In this document: one piece after another, positions 36,659-45,244 of the stretch
How positions within the stretch are numbered: position 1 is the first letter of the stretch
Layout: every line of letters starts with the position of its first letter
Assembly: GCA_017430365.1 (NCBI GenBank)
Contig: JAFRNC010000009.1
Span: 62,001-126,000 of the forward strand
Origin: Bacteroidales bacterium
GTDB taxonomy: Bacteria; Bacteroidota; Bacteroidia; Bacteroidales; UBA932
DNA length: 64,000 nucleotides
Direction: 5' to 3'
The notes under the pieces: model-generated
The model's database searches: none
Seen by the model: the letters and a program-made list of their open reading frames with translations, nothing else
What the model was told of the DNA's origin: nothing
Program-made: the position numbers and the translations under genes

Positions 36659-38226
36659 AAATCATTACAGTCGGCCGGCATCCCCTTCTGGAGGATTTGA
36701 AACGTCAGTACGACAGGGCCCGTGCCGGCGTGGAGTCTTTCGATTCGTTTTCATTCCTGCCGGAGAACATATCCTGTGACGAAATAGTGATCCTGACCTC
36801 TCCCGACTCACCGGATGCGGCGGTTGGGGATATGACTGCGCTTTCGGGGCTGAAAGCGCTGGCCTCGCGTGTGAAGCCATCTCCCGACCGGACAGTGGTG
36901 CACCTGCTCCTTCAAAGCCAGGTTACCATGAGGATGCTACAGATGACCGGATTCTCTCCCGAGGTGGAGGCCGTGTTCGAGGTGTGGCCGTTTACCATGG
37001 AGGAGGCCTGGGCAAGGAAACTCCTGGTCCGCTTCCCGGGACTGGATCCGTCCCCATGGCCACCCCTGGACAGGGTCCCAATAGGTCCCGGTTCCCGCCG
37101 CAAGGTCCATCTCGTCATTTCCGGATTCGACGCGCAGGCCGAAGCTGTGGCCTTCCAGGCAGCCTTGTCGGCCCATTATCCGAATTACCGGCCGTCCGAC
37201 AAAGTTCCTTTGAGGACGCGGATCACCGTTATCGACGAGGATGTCCGTTCCAGGCGCGACGCGTTCATTTCCCGCTATCAGCAACTGTTCGACAATTCAT
37301 ATTACAGGACCATAATACCTGCCGACGGCAGCTCGGAGTTCCACCGTCCGGTTTACAGCGGGCAGCGTAAGGATTTCGTGGATGTGGAGTGGGAGTTCGT
37401 GGAGGGCCGCACCGACCATCCCGTCATAAGGAAAAAGATATCCGGATGGGCCGTCGATCCGGACCGTATTTTGACGCTGCTTTTTTCCGGAGGAAACGAT
37501 ACCTCCAATCTCGACCGCGCCCTTTCCCTGCCTGAAGAGGTCTATTCCAATTCAATCCCGGTCTTTGTCAGGACGCTGGGTGCCGGTTGGGCTGAAGCGC
37601 TCGGGCGCAATCCCAGATACGCCTCGGTCCATACATTCGGAATGCCTTTCAGTGGATATGACGTGTCGCTTCCGCTGGTTCGGATGGCACGCATGCTGAA
37701 TTATTTCTACTCATGCAGTCTGGCTGGAGAGGGGGTTCCCACATCGATTCCCAGGGACCGTGTCTCGCGTGCATGGCGTGAGGTGTCATCTTTCAGGATG
37801 AGGCTTTCCAATGTTTTCAACGTGATGAGCTTCTCCTCCAAGATGCGTTCGCTGGGGCATGAGAATGACAGGATCGACAGGTTTTACGCCCTTACCCGAG
37901 AAGAGGTCGTCTCACTTTCGGAGACCGAGCACAACCGGTGGAGCGTAGAAAGGCTTCTCATGGGAAGCCGTCCCTGCACCGATGCCGAAAAGGAGGAGAT
38001 ACGGGCCTCCATCGCAGCCGTCATATCTGCAAGGAAAGCAGGAGAGGCTCTCCCGGAAGACCTCAAGCGGACCTATAAGCAGCGTAACGTACACTTCGAT
38101 CTCTGCTCCTATGATGAACTTGAGGCCGATGCCACCGGCCGCGACGTGCGGGAGTACGACTACGACCTCACGGCCGCGATCCCGTTGATAATGAAGTGTT
38201 ATTTCGACGAGTACGGAAATGGCTGA
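36655..38226 (+). CDS. soluble Rossmann-RyR protein
   Basis: A 523-residue cytoplasmic protein with a GTG start overlapping the previous stop. An N-terminal Rossmann-like segment (residues ~1-125) is followed by a second one (VHLVISGFDAQAEAVAFQAA then ITVIDEDVRSRRDAF) that parallels the GFGETGRG domain of the membrane RyR protein. Residues ~421-512 form the RyR domain (SETEHNRWSVERLLMGSRP, YKQRNVHFDLCSYDELE, REYDYDL) with an inserted helical loop. It is a distant paralogue of the membrane protein without its transmembrane part. Ligand and action are unknown. Confidence 0.75.
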   Translation: MKIITVGRHPLLEDLKRQYDRARAGVESFDSFSFLPENISCDEIVILTSPDSPDAAVGDMTALSGLKALASRVKPSPDRTVVHLLLQSQVTMRMLQMTGFSPEVEAVFEVWPFTMEEAWARKLLVRFPGLDPSPWPPLDRVPIGPGSRRKVHLVISGFDAQAEAVAFQAALSAHYPNYRPSDKVPLRTRITVIDEDVRSRRDAFISRYQQLFDNSYYRTIIPADGSSEFHRPVYSGQRKDFVDVEWEFVEGRTDHPVIRKKISGWAVDPDRILTLLFSGGNDTSNLDRALSLPEEVYSNSIPVFVRTLGAGWAEALGRNPRYASVHTFGMPFSGYDVSLPLVRMARMLNYFYSCSLAGEGVPTSIPRDRVSRAWREVSSFRMRLSNVFNVMSFSSKMRSLGHENDRIDRFYALTREEVVSLSETEHNRWSVERLLMGSRPCTDAEKEEIRASIAAVISARKAGEALPEDLKRTYKQRNVHFDLCSYDELEADATGRDVREYDYDLTAAIPLIMKCYFDEYGNG

Positions 38227-39544
38227 AAACTCCTGCTACACCCTGCGTTTCCTGCACTCCGACAGGATGCACGGCGCCGGCGAGCGTGTAATGGCCTCGT
38301 CGGCAGACATCCATGTCGGCCAGCGGCAGGACTGCGAGGTGAGGCTGGAGAATCCCACCGGGTTTGCTGATGAGCTGATAGCTGTTATAAGGCCTTGCGG
38401 GGTTGTCCCCGGCTGGCAGATAGTCGCGGTTTCCGCTTTCATCCCCCTGCTTGTCAACGGCGCCCCCGTCGATGTGGTACATTATCTGTCTGACGGCGAC
38501 CGCATCGGATTCGAGGGTCTGGGCCAGGAGCTCCTGTTCCATATATGCAAGGAGGATTCCCTCCATGCCGGGGAGAGTGTCAGGATGATGCCGCCTCCTT
38601 CATTCCGCGTGGCGCTTGCTTTCCTGATAGCTGTACCGCTGATCCTTTTCGGGATCCTGGGAGGAGTGCTGATACGGTCCAACCGGGCCGAGAAACGGCT
38701 TTCCGCCCTGTTGGAGCAGGCTGCAGGCTCTGTCTGGAAGGTGTCAGTCGATTCGGTATACTATGTCATGCATACCCCTTCCGGAGAGACAAGACTACGG
38801 GCATGTTCCTACATTGGAGAAGAGGGACAGGCCCCTTCAGGTACCGCTTTCATAACCGTGGATTCAACCGTATTGACGGCCAGGCACTGCATAGAGCCCT
38901 GGATAAACGACATATCTGTCTTCGAAACCGATCCTGACAGTATAGTGTCTCTACCTTCACGGTGGGCACTCGAAGCGGAGACTTGGAACCAGCTGCATGC
39001 AGGTGATACAAGTTTCAGTGTCGTAGGACGCTGCACCCTGAGCCGGGGAGAAGGCTCGGCTGAAGAGTCCCTGGCGACTTTCCTTTCCTCGGATTTCCGT
39101 TACGATCCCTCGCGCGACGACATAGTTGAGTTCGGCGATTTCAACCGTGAGTATTACTGGCGGAGCCTGATGCAGAGGCATGGGCGGTCCGACATGATGC
39201 TGGGTGACATCGCTTCGGTCAGGGGACCCGTGCCCGGAACACTTGTCCTGGTTCCTTCCGATGAGCTTCCGGGGCTCCTTAAGCCCAGGACCGGCCTCTA
39301 TTTCATGGGTTATCCGGCCTATCAGGTTTCAGGTTTCGAGCAGACGGAAGGGACGGTGCGCAGACAGTATTCCGAAGGGGAGATGATCGCCCATGACGGG
39401 CGGCTTACACACGGCTATTCCGGAGGCCCCGCCCTGGTCCTGCGCGATGGCGGGCTGTGTGTCGCAGGGATCATTTCCGTGATTGACGGCGCGGGCGGCG
39501 AGCGGATGTATTCGGTACCGGTTTCAGAAGCGGGAGGAAGATAA
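38219..39544 (+). CDS. FHA-like / transmembrane / trypsin-like protease
   Basis: A 441-residue protein in three parts. Residues ~5-110 have the FHA beta pattern (ADIHVGQRQDCEVRLENP, PLLVNGAPVD, LSDGDRIGF), but the usual phosphothreonine-binding Arg and Ser-x-x-His are not seen. A transmembrane helix spans 131-152. Residues ~168-435 are a trypsin-like serine protease: LTARHCI (His223), GDIASV (Asp330 candidate) and GYSGGPAL (Ser401). With the N-terminus inside, the protease faces the periplasm. It overlaps the RyR gene by 8 nt and the pseudokinase gene by 1 nt. Confidence 0.8.
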   Translation: MAENSCYTLRFLHSDRMHGAGERVMASSADIHVGQRQDCEVRLENPTGFADELIAVIRPCGVVPGWQIVAVSAFIPLLVNGAPVDVVHYLSDGDRIGFEGLGQELLFHICKEDSLHAGESVRMMPPPSFRVALAFLIAVPLILFGILGGVLIRSNRAEKRLSALLEQAAGSVWKVSVDSVYYVMHTPSGETRLRACSYIGEEGQAPSGTAFITVDSTVLTARHCIEPWINDISVFETDPDSIVSLPSRWALEAETWNQLHAGDTSFSVVGRCTLSRGEGSAEESLATFLSSDFRYDPSRDDIVEFGDFNREYYWRSLMQRHGRSDMMLGDIASVRGPVPGTLVLVPSDELPGLLKPRTGLYFMGYPAYQVSGFEQTEGTVRRQYSEGEMIAHDGRLTHGYSGGPALVLRDGGLCVAGIISVIDGAGGERMYSVPVSEAGGR

Positions 39545-40365
39545 TGGAAAGATACAGCAGAATAGCGTTGATAGGCCGTGGCCGTGACAATGAAGTCTGG
39601 TCGGCGATAGACCGTGATTCGGGTGGGGTGGTCGCCCTGAAGATATTCTCCTGTGATGACGCCTCCCGTGCCCGAAAGCTGTTCGAGGCCTGTTCGGGAT
39701 TCGAAAATCCCTGCCTTTTGCGTCCGCTGCGGCATTTCGTCGACGAAGGCCGTCCGGTACTGGTCCTGCCTCTGTGTACCGGACGCTCTGTGGACGGTCT
39801 GGCCGGCTATCTTTCAGAGTCATCGCTCTGGCGGCTGCTCAGAGATGTTTCCGGCGCACTTGCCGCAATCCATGCGGGAGGGGCGGCCCATCTCGAAGTC
39901 AATCCTTCCCACATAATGCTCTCCGGTGACGGCAGGTTCATGCTGTCCGGTTTCGGGAGATGCGGTACATCTCCGTCAGGCTATATGTTCGATGCACCTG
40001 AACAGGCGGCGGGCAAGGGGTCGGCCGAAAGCGACATATGGTCGCTCGGCGCCGCCGCATTCAACCTGATGCTTGGTACATATCCCTTCAACGGCATGGG
40101 CGGCCGTACCCAGCGGCCTGATTCGCCGCTTCCTTTCATGCGGCAGTCACTTCCCGAACTGAGCGGAACCGTATGCCGCTGCCTTTCCTTCGATCCGGCA
40201 TCGCGACTTACCGCATCCGGATTGTCGTCCGTTTCCGAAAGGAATCTGGAACGTCTGCTTTCATCCAGGCCTTCGCGCCCCCTCAGGGAGAACTCCGCCG
40301 CAAAGCCCGCCACGTTCATGGCGGGTGATTACTGGCCGGATCCCATGATACCTTCGCAGCAATGA
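39544..40365 (+). CDS. protein kinase-like protein, predicted pseudokinase
   Basis: A 273-residue protein with a Hanks-type kinase fold: glycine loop IGRGRDNEVW, VAIK-type Lys33 (VALKIF), APE-type motif APEQ (151-154) and SDIWSLG with Asp164. The catalytic loop reads HLEVNPSHIML, so the HRD Asp is Glu118, the Lys is Asn120 and the Asn is His123. The DFG motif reads GFG (136-138), with the metal-binding Asp lost. It therefore probably cannot transfer phosphate and may be a scaffold or nucleotide sensor. No membrane segment is present. It may bind the FHA-like domain encoded just upstream. Confidence 0.82.
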   Translation: MERYSRIALIGRGRDNEVWSAIDRDSGGVVALKIFSCDDASRARKLFEACSGFENPCLLRPLRHFVDEGRPVLVLPLCTGRSVDGLAGYLSESSLWRLLRDVSGALAAIHAGGAAHLEVNPSHIMLSGDGRFMLSGFGRCGTSPSGYMFDAPEQAAGKGSAESDIWSLGAAAFNLMLGTYPFNGMGGRTQRPDSPLPFMRQSLPELSGTVCRCLSFDPASRLTASGLSSVSERNLERLLSSRPSRPLRENSAAKPATFMAGDYWPDPMIPSQQ

Positions 40366-40994
40366 AAAGAACCGCGGTGACGCTTGCCATGATCCTGCTG
40401 CCCCTGCTGCTGTCCGCGCAGGGCATCGGTGACCGTGAACTGCGACGGCTCGTCGAAGACGTAAGGTTGCTGCGCAGCGCAGACGAGTCAGTCTATGAAG
40501 ATGTCTTCCGCCGCATGGAGGCCGACCTCAGCTGGACTCCGATGAACGAGACGGGCCCGCTGCAATCTTCCGAATGTCCTCCTTCCGAGAGAATAGGACG
40601 ATTCAAGCTCAACAGGATTCTTTCCAGGGCTGATGCAGGGAGGAAATATGTCTCCGCGCACGGGAACATGCTCAACGGCGAGGATGCCAGATACAACTAT
40701 TCCCTGTATGAGCGTTCGGTCAGGGGAAACTCGGAGGTGACCTACCGCTTCAAAGGACGGGAAGGAAGCCAGACCTTCGTCCTGGTCCCTTTCGAATCCG
40801 GCAATGCCTTGTCGGCCGTACTGGAAGCTGAAGGAATGGAGCCCGTTCCTTTCGTTGCTGACGGAGACCTGCTCGTAGCGGAATTCTCCTCAAGTGAACT
40901 GAGCCGTGACAGGGTGCTGTCCATAACCGTCACCAACAGCTCCGCCGCGGGTCTCTCTTTTGTTTTGCTCAACCACAATGCGGGCAGGAGATGA
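40362..40994 (+). CDS. exported protein of unknown function in the operon
   Basis: A 210-residue protein with a clear signal peptide (TLAMILLPLLLSAQ). The mature part starts helical (DRELRRLVEDVRLL) and then turns beta-rich (YNYSLYERSVRGNSEVTYRF, GSQTFVLVPFESGN, VLSITVTNSSAAGLSFVLLN). No enzyme motif is seen and no family is recognised. It overlaps the pseudokinase (ATGA) and the CHAT gene (4 nt), so it is a regular member of the unit, in the periplasm. Confidence 0.65.
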   Translation: MKRTAVTLAMILLPLLLSAQGIGDRELRRLVEDVRLLRSADESVYEDVFRRMEADLSWTPMNETGPLQSSECPPSERIGRFKLNRILSRADAGRKYVSAHGNMLNGEDARYNYSLYERSVRGNSEVTYRFKGREGSQTFVLVPFESGNALSAVLEAEGMEPVPFVADGDLLVAEFSSSELSRDRVLSITVTNSSAAGLSFVLLNHNAGRR

Positions 40995-43231
40995 AAATGC
41001 TGTGCTTATATCCGACTGTTATCCTGCTGACCGCTTTCCTGTTCTTCCAGGCAGGGTCCGGCCCTGATGCGGATGCTGAATTCAGACAGCATCTCAGGGC
41101 CGTAGTCAGCGAAGGCAACCGCCAGTACGACCGCGGTTCGCGTCCAGGCATAATGAGGATGGCGGATTCCCTGGCAATGCTCCTGGATGGGCGGAGCCGT
41201 GCCGGAATGCTGGATCCGTCAGACTCCCTGGAGTTTACCGCGGATCTGAAGAAACTCCTTGCCGACTGGCATTATGAGAACAGCTACGACGTACCGGCAT
41301 CTGCCGATTCTGCGGAAGCCCTATTCAAGGAAGCGCTTCATATCTACGACTCCAACGGATTTTTTTCAGGGCACCTGCAATATGCTCCTGTCATACACCG
41401 CGAGCTGGCTCAGCTCTACTACAAGGAGGGCGACTATTCCTCTGCCCTTGGGCACACCGCCGCCGCCCTTGAACTGTACAGCCGGGCTTTCCAGAACGGG
41501 GAATTCGGGCCGTCCGATCCGGAATACAACACCTATCTCGACCTTTCCGCCCAGATGGCTTTCTGCCGCGCGCGTATGGGGGACCATACAGCCGCGCTGG
41601 CGCTGATTGATACCGTGCTGGGCTCCTATCCTTCAAAGGGAGACAACTATTATGAAACCTTGCGCAAAAAAGGCAAGATATTGATGCTTTCCGGCAATCC
41701 GGCCATTCGGGACGAAGCCGTCCGCTGCTACAGGGATTATTTCCTCTGGCAGAAGGAAAGGGTCTCCGGCTTGCTCTCCGGTATGGATGCGGAGGACCGG
41801 GAACTGTACTGGATGCGCATGCGTCCCTTCATGGCGGACTGCTATCAGACCGAAGATTCGGATCCGGCCTTTCTCTTCGATGTGACCCTTTTCTGCAAAG
41901 GGCTGCTGCTCCAGCTTGGCAGGCTCGCCGGGTCCGGTCCTGCCGGAGATTCGGCTGTCAGCACTCTTCGATACTCCTGGAAGGATATACGGAGACGCCT
42001 CGGCAAGGAGGCCTGTGCCATCGAATTCGTTCAGTACGAAGCGGGCGGAGAGACGCGCATGGGGGCGCTTCTGCTTCGCGGTGACGGCTCCCCCCGCTGG
42101 GTGGGGATGACCGCTCCGGAAGAGTTCCTGGCGTCCGGAACGGGAGGCATCACGAACAGGGATCGCATTTTCTCAGCCGATCCGCGCTTGAAAAACGAAC
42201 TCTACGGCAGCGGTGAAACGGCCTCAATGCTTTGGAACGACTCCCTGCTGCGTGAGATAGGGGATTGTCGGAAAATCTATTTCGCGCCTGACGGGTTCCT
42301 CCACCAGATTGCCATGGAATATATCCTGCCTGAGCAGTTGCAGGGCCGTAGTTTATACAGGCTTACATCCACGCGGCGCCTGATGGAGGACGGTACTGTC
42401 AGGACCGGTTCAGCACTCGTGATCGGTGGTGTCCTGTATGAGGGAGAGGGTGAGAAATCCGGCTCCGTAACGACATTCGAAAACGATACGGCGGCTTTCC
42501 GCCATATGCGCGACAGTTACGCCCGCTTCACCTATCTGCCCGGAACCCGGTCCGAATGCGATTCGGTCATGGCGGGACGCCACTCTGACGCGGATACCCT
42601 GCTTATGGGGAATTCCGCATCCGAAGAGGCTTTCCGCTCGCTTTGCGGAAAGTATCATCTTCTGTCCCTGGCCACTCACGGATGGTTCAGGGCGGCTGAA
42701 GTCCCTCAGGGGACTGACCTGAGGCCATGTCTTTCCGACGGTTCGCTCTCGCAGAGCGTCCTTGCCCTGGCCGGGGCGGGCCGCAACATCAGGGACGGCT
42801 CCTTCGACATCTCCCGCCTCGACGGACTCCTTTCCGCGCAGGAACTCTCGCAATGTGACATGTCGCAGGTGGACCTTGCCATCCTTTCTGCATGCCAGAC
42901 AGGACTTGGATACGTGACAGCCGACGGGGTGTACGGCATCCAGCGCGGGCTCAAGAATGCCGGCGTAGGTGCGATTATGGTCAGCCTGTGGAATGTGGAC
43001 GACCGTGCATCTTCAAGGATGGTTGCCATGTTCCACCGCAACCTGGCCTCCGGAATGAAACCCGGCGAAGCTTTCAGGTCTGCCCGCAACGAACTTGCAG
43101 CCTCAGCGGCGGTGTCTTCCAGAGTGACTTTCAACGCCGGGAGGCTTGCCGGGGAATTGGAACCTGTGCGGGAGGATTATGGCGAGCCGAGGTTCTGCGA
43201 CGCTTTTGTATTGATTGATGTAATAGAATGA
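40991..43231 (+). CDS. TPR-CHAT caspase-like protease with export signal
   Basis: A 746-residue protein. The N-terminus has a signal-peptide-like or anchor segment (LYPTVILLTAFLFFQAGSG). Residues ~100-255 are helical TPR-like repeats (ALHIYDSNG, AQLYYKEGDYSSALGHTAAA). Residues ~400-746 form a CHAT domain: FAPDGFLHQIAMEYILPEQL, catalytic His563 in LATHGWF and Cys635 in ILSACQTGLG, then GIQRGLKNAGVGAIMVSLWN and a GEAFRSARNEL end. CHAT proteases such as separase-like and gasdermin-cleaving enzymes cut target proteins. The export signal would place this one outside the cytoplasm, which is unusual. It follows the trypsin-like protease by two genes. Confidence 0.85.
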   Translation: MKMLCLYPTVILLTAFLFFQAGSGPDADAEFRQHLRAVVSEGNRQYDRGSRPGIMRMADSLAMLLDGRSRAGMLDPSDSLEFTADLKKLLADWHYENSYDVPASADSAEALFKEALHIYDSNGFFSGHLQYAPVIHRELAQLYYKEGDYSSALGHTAAALELYSRAFQNGEFGPSDPEYNTYLDLSAQMAFCRARMGDHTAALALIDTVLGSYPSKGDNYYETLRKKGKILMLSGNPAIRDEAVRCYRDYFLWQKERVSGLLSGMDAEDRELYWMRMRPFMADCYQTEDSDPAFLFDVTLFCKGLLLQLGRLAGSGPAGDSAVSTLRYSWKDIRRRLGKEACAIEFVQYEAGGETRMGALLLRGDGSPRWVGMTAPEEFLASGTGGITNRDRIFSADPRLKNELYGSGETASMLWNDSLLREIGDCRKIYFAPDGFLHQIAMEYILPEQLQGRSLYRLTSTRRLMEDGTVRTGSALVIGGVLYEGEGEKSGSVTTFENDTAAFRHMRDSYARFTYLPGTRSECDSVMAGRHSDADTLLMGNSASEEAFRSLCGKYHLLSLATHGWFRAAEVPQGTDLRPCLSDGSLSQSVLALAGAGRNIRDGSFDISRLDGLLSAQELSQCDMSQVDLAILSACQTGLGYVTADGVYGIQRGLKNAGVGAIMVSLWNVDDRASSRMVAMFHRNLASGMKPGEAFRSARNELAASAAVSSRVTFNAGRLAGELEPVREDYGEPRFCDAFVLIDVIE

Positions 43232-43238
43232 AACAGAT

Positions 43239-44504
43239 ATGAAGAGAATTATTGCTGCCCTGTCCGTTATCCTGCTTGCGCTTCCGCTATCCGCCCAGAG
43301 AGGCGAAAAACCCGACAGCTGGGAAGTTCAGGTCAATACCATGGACGAGGGGAAACGCCTCATGATCACGGAGATGGTGGAAAAGATGCAGGCCGCAGGC
43401 GGTGCGGAGAGGGGTCTGGTCTTGGACATGCTGAAGGCCTCCGGATACGGCCTGGTCACGACCGCCATAGAAATCGTGGCCGGAGAAGTGGTGAATCTGG
43501 CAAAGTACCGTTCGAACCAGAAAAAGCAGTGGATGCAGATGATAGAGAAGGAGTGCAACTATACCGACAGCCTCTCTTCGATACAGGGCCTCAAGGACTT
43601 CTATTCCGAGACATCGAGGTACGGCGCGCTCGACCCTTCCAACATGAATTTCGACGGAATTACCATCCGGGGCGTCAAGGACGGGCATGAAATGCTCTAT
43701 CTCTCATGCCGCATCGACACCACCCGGCTGGAGGAACTGTTCCAGCACAGCAAATTCCACCTGATGCTGGATACGCTCTCCTTCAACCCTTATGAGTGCC
43801 ATCTCCCGAACCTCAGCGCCAACGGCATCAGGCTCCGTGGCGATTCGGACAGCGGGCGCGACAACAGTTTCTCCTTTGACGAGCGGTCCAATCTGCATGT
43901 CGGGATAGACCTTACGCTCACTTCTTCCTGGATCAACGAAGCTGTCATGGTCCAGCGGGACGTGGAGCTTGGACAATTCAAACTCGAGGTGGAAATCCCC
44001 GCCGGAGTGCAGGTGTTTACCTATTCGCGTGCCGCTATAGATGAGAACCGCCGCCGTATGGCCGCAGACCCTACCCTCAAACTGGACACCCGTTACCTGC
44101 AGATGGAAGGTGAGTGCTTCGTGGTTCCCCGCTCTTTCATGCCGGTAAGCGGTACCGAGCGTATGTGGGGCACGGGAGAGTACAACATGAAGGTCAAGTT
44201 CCGCGAGAGCTGCCGTTTCCTCCAGGACGCAAGCCGCAACGAGAAACTCAAATACTGGCATGAGGATTACAAGAGGTTGCGCAAAATGCAGAAAAAAGGG
44301 AGCGCATTCAACGATTATTTCCGTACCTTGTGGAGCCAGAACGGTGACAAGATCGTGAAGACCGTGGTAAAGCAGGGCCTGACTACCGGTGCTTCCGCCG
44401 CCGGGCTGACCGGTCCTTCTTCAGCGAGGAAAACCGGCGGCGATTCCGGGACTCCTTCAGGGACGGCCGGGACGCCCCCGGCAAACAAAAAAGGAGACAA
44501 ATGA
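43239..44504 (+). CDS. exported protein of unknown function, end of operon
   Basis: A 421-residue protein with a signal peptide (IIAALSVILLALPLSAQ). Residues ~30-130 are helical, with a weakly hydrophobic stretch (GLVTTAIEIVAGEVVNLAKY) near residue 85. The middle is beta-rich (GITIRGVKDGHEMLYLSCRI, LGQFKLEVEIPAGVQVF). The C-terminal ~50 residues are a low-complexity Gly/Thr/Ser/Pro/Lys tail. No family is recognised. The amphipathic helical part could touch a membrane; as the partner of a CHAT protease it could be its substrate, which is inference only. It starts 7 nt after the CHAT stop. Confidence 0.65.
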   Translation: MKRIIAALSVILLALPLSAQRGEKPDSWEVQVNTMDEGKRLMITEMVEKMQAAGGAERGLVLDMLKASGYGLVTTAIEIVAGEVVNLAKYRSNQKKQWMQMIEKECNYTDSLSSIQGLKDFYSETSRYGALDPSNMNFDGITIRGVKDGHEMLYLSCRIDTTRLEELFQHSKFHLMLDTLSFNPYECHLPNLSANGIRLRGDSDSGRDNSFSFDERSNLHVGIDLTLTSSWINEAVMVQRDVELGQFKLEVEIPAGVQVFTYSRAAIDENRRRMAADPTLKLDTRYLQMEGECFVVPRSFMPVSGTERMWGTGEYNMKVKFRESCRFLQDASRNEKLKYWHEDYKRLRKMQKKGSAFNDYFRTLWSQNGDKIVKTVVKQGLTTGASAAGLTGPSSARKTGGDSGTPSGTAGTPPANKKGDK

Positions 44505-45244
44505 CGATGGATGACAAAAAGACCACACAACGCATCAAGGTGACATGCTATGACACCGACGTGTCGCATTACCTGAAGCCCGGAGCTTTCATGGACCTGG
44601 CCCAGGAGATCGCGTATGTTTCGGCTGGGAAACTGGGATTCGGCTATGACGACCTCAAACGTGTCGGAACGGCCTGGGTCCTTTCCAGGATGCATGTGGA
44701 GTTCCCCTCCATGCCGCGCTGGAACGACGTAGTCGAACTCCAGACCTGGCACAAGGGCTTCTCAGGTCCTTTCTATGTAAGGGATTTCAGGATGACCGGG
44801 GCTGACGGGAAGCCAGCCATCCTTGCAACTTCCTCATGGCTCATAATAGACATGGCCACCCGCAGGCTCATGCGCAGGGAACATCTGGCAGACAAACTGC
44901 CGCTTGATACCGAGTGTCACGACAGTGCGGTCGACGAGCCTTGCGGCAAGGTCGTTATGCCCCTTGAAGGGCTTGAAGAGGTTTCCGAGCACAGGGTAGC
45001 CTACTCCGATGTCGACATCATCGGCCATACCAACAATGCCAGGTATGTGGTCTGGGCGATGGACTGCCTCGATTTCAGGGATACTTCCTCCCGGAGAGTC
45101 CGGTCCCTGAGCATAAACTTCAACCACGAAACCCTTCCCGGTGAAACCGTTGAACTGTTCCGCGCACCCGTTGAGGGGGGCTGGAGAGTCGAGGGGCGTG
45201 TGGGAAATGTCTCCTCATTCTGTGCCGAGCTCCTGCTAGAGTAA
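44501..45244 (+). CDS. acyl-ACP thioesterase
   Basis: A 247-residue double hot-dog protein of the FatA/FatB-like thioesterase family. The first hot-dog has DTDVSHYLKPGAFMDLAQE and TAWVLSRMHVEFPSMPRW with LQTWHKGFSGPFYVRDF. The second has YSDVDIIGHTNNARYVVWAM, the catalytic Asp-x-Asn-x-His-type region, and NFNHETLPGE. It frees fatty acids from acyl carrier protein. The start overlaps the preceding stop by ATGA, so it is expressed with the TIR-RyR-CHAT operon or is a chance rider. It ends in a 9-nt overlap with the LytTR gene. Confidence 0.88.
   Translation: MTMDDKKTTQRIKVTCYDTDVSHYLKPGAFMDLAQEIAYVSAGKLGFGYDDLKRVGTAWVLSRMHVEFPSMPRWNDVVELQTWHKGFSGPFYVRDFRMTGADGKPAILATSSWLIIDMATRRLMRREHLADKLPLDTECHDSAVDEPCGKVVMPLEGLEEVSEHRVAYSDVDIIGHTNNARYVVWAMDCLDFRDTSSRRVRSLSINFNHETLPGETVELFRAPVEGGWRVEGRVGNVSSFCAELLLE

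Noticed and set aside
30865..44504. Mobile island or prophage origin of the operon
   Set aside because: No integrase, transposase, tRNA or direct-repeat border was seen, and composition resembles the neighbours by eye.
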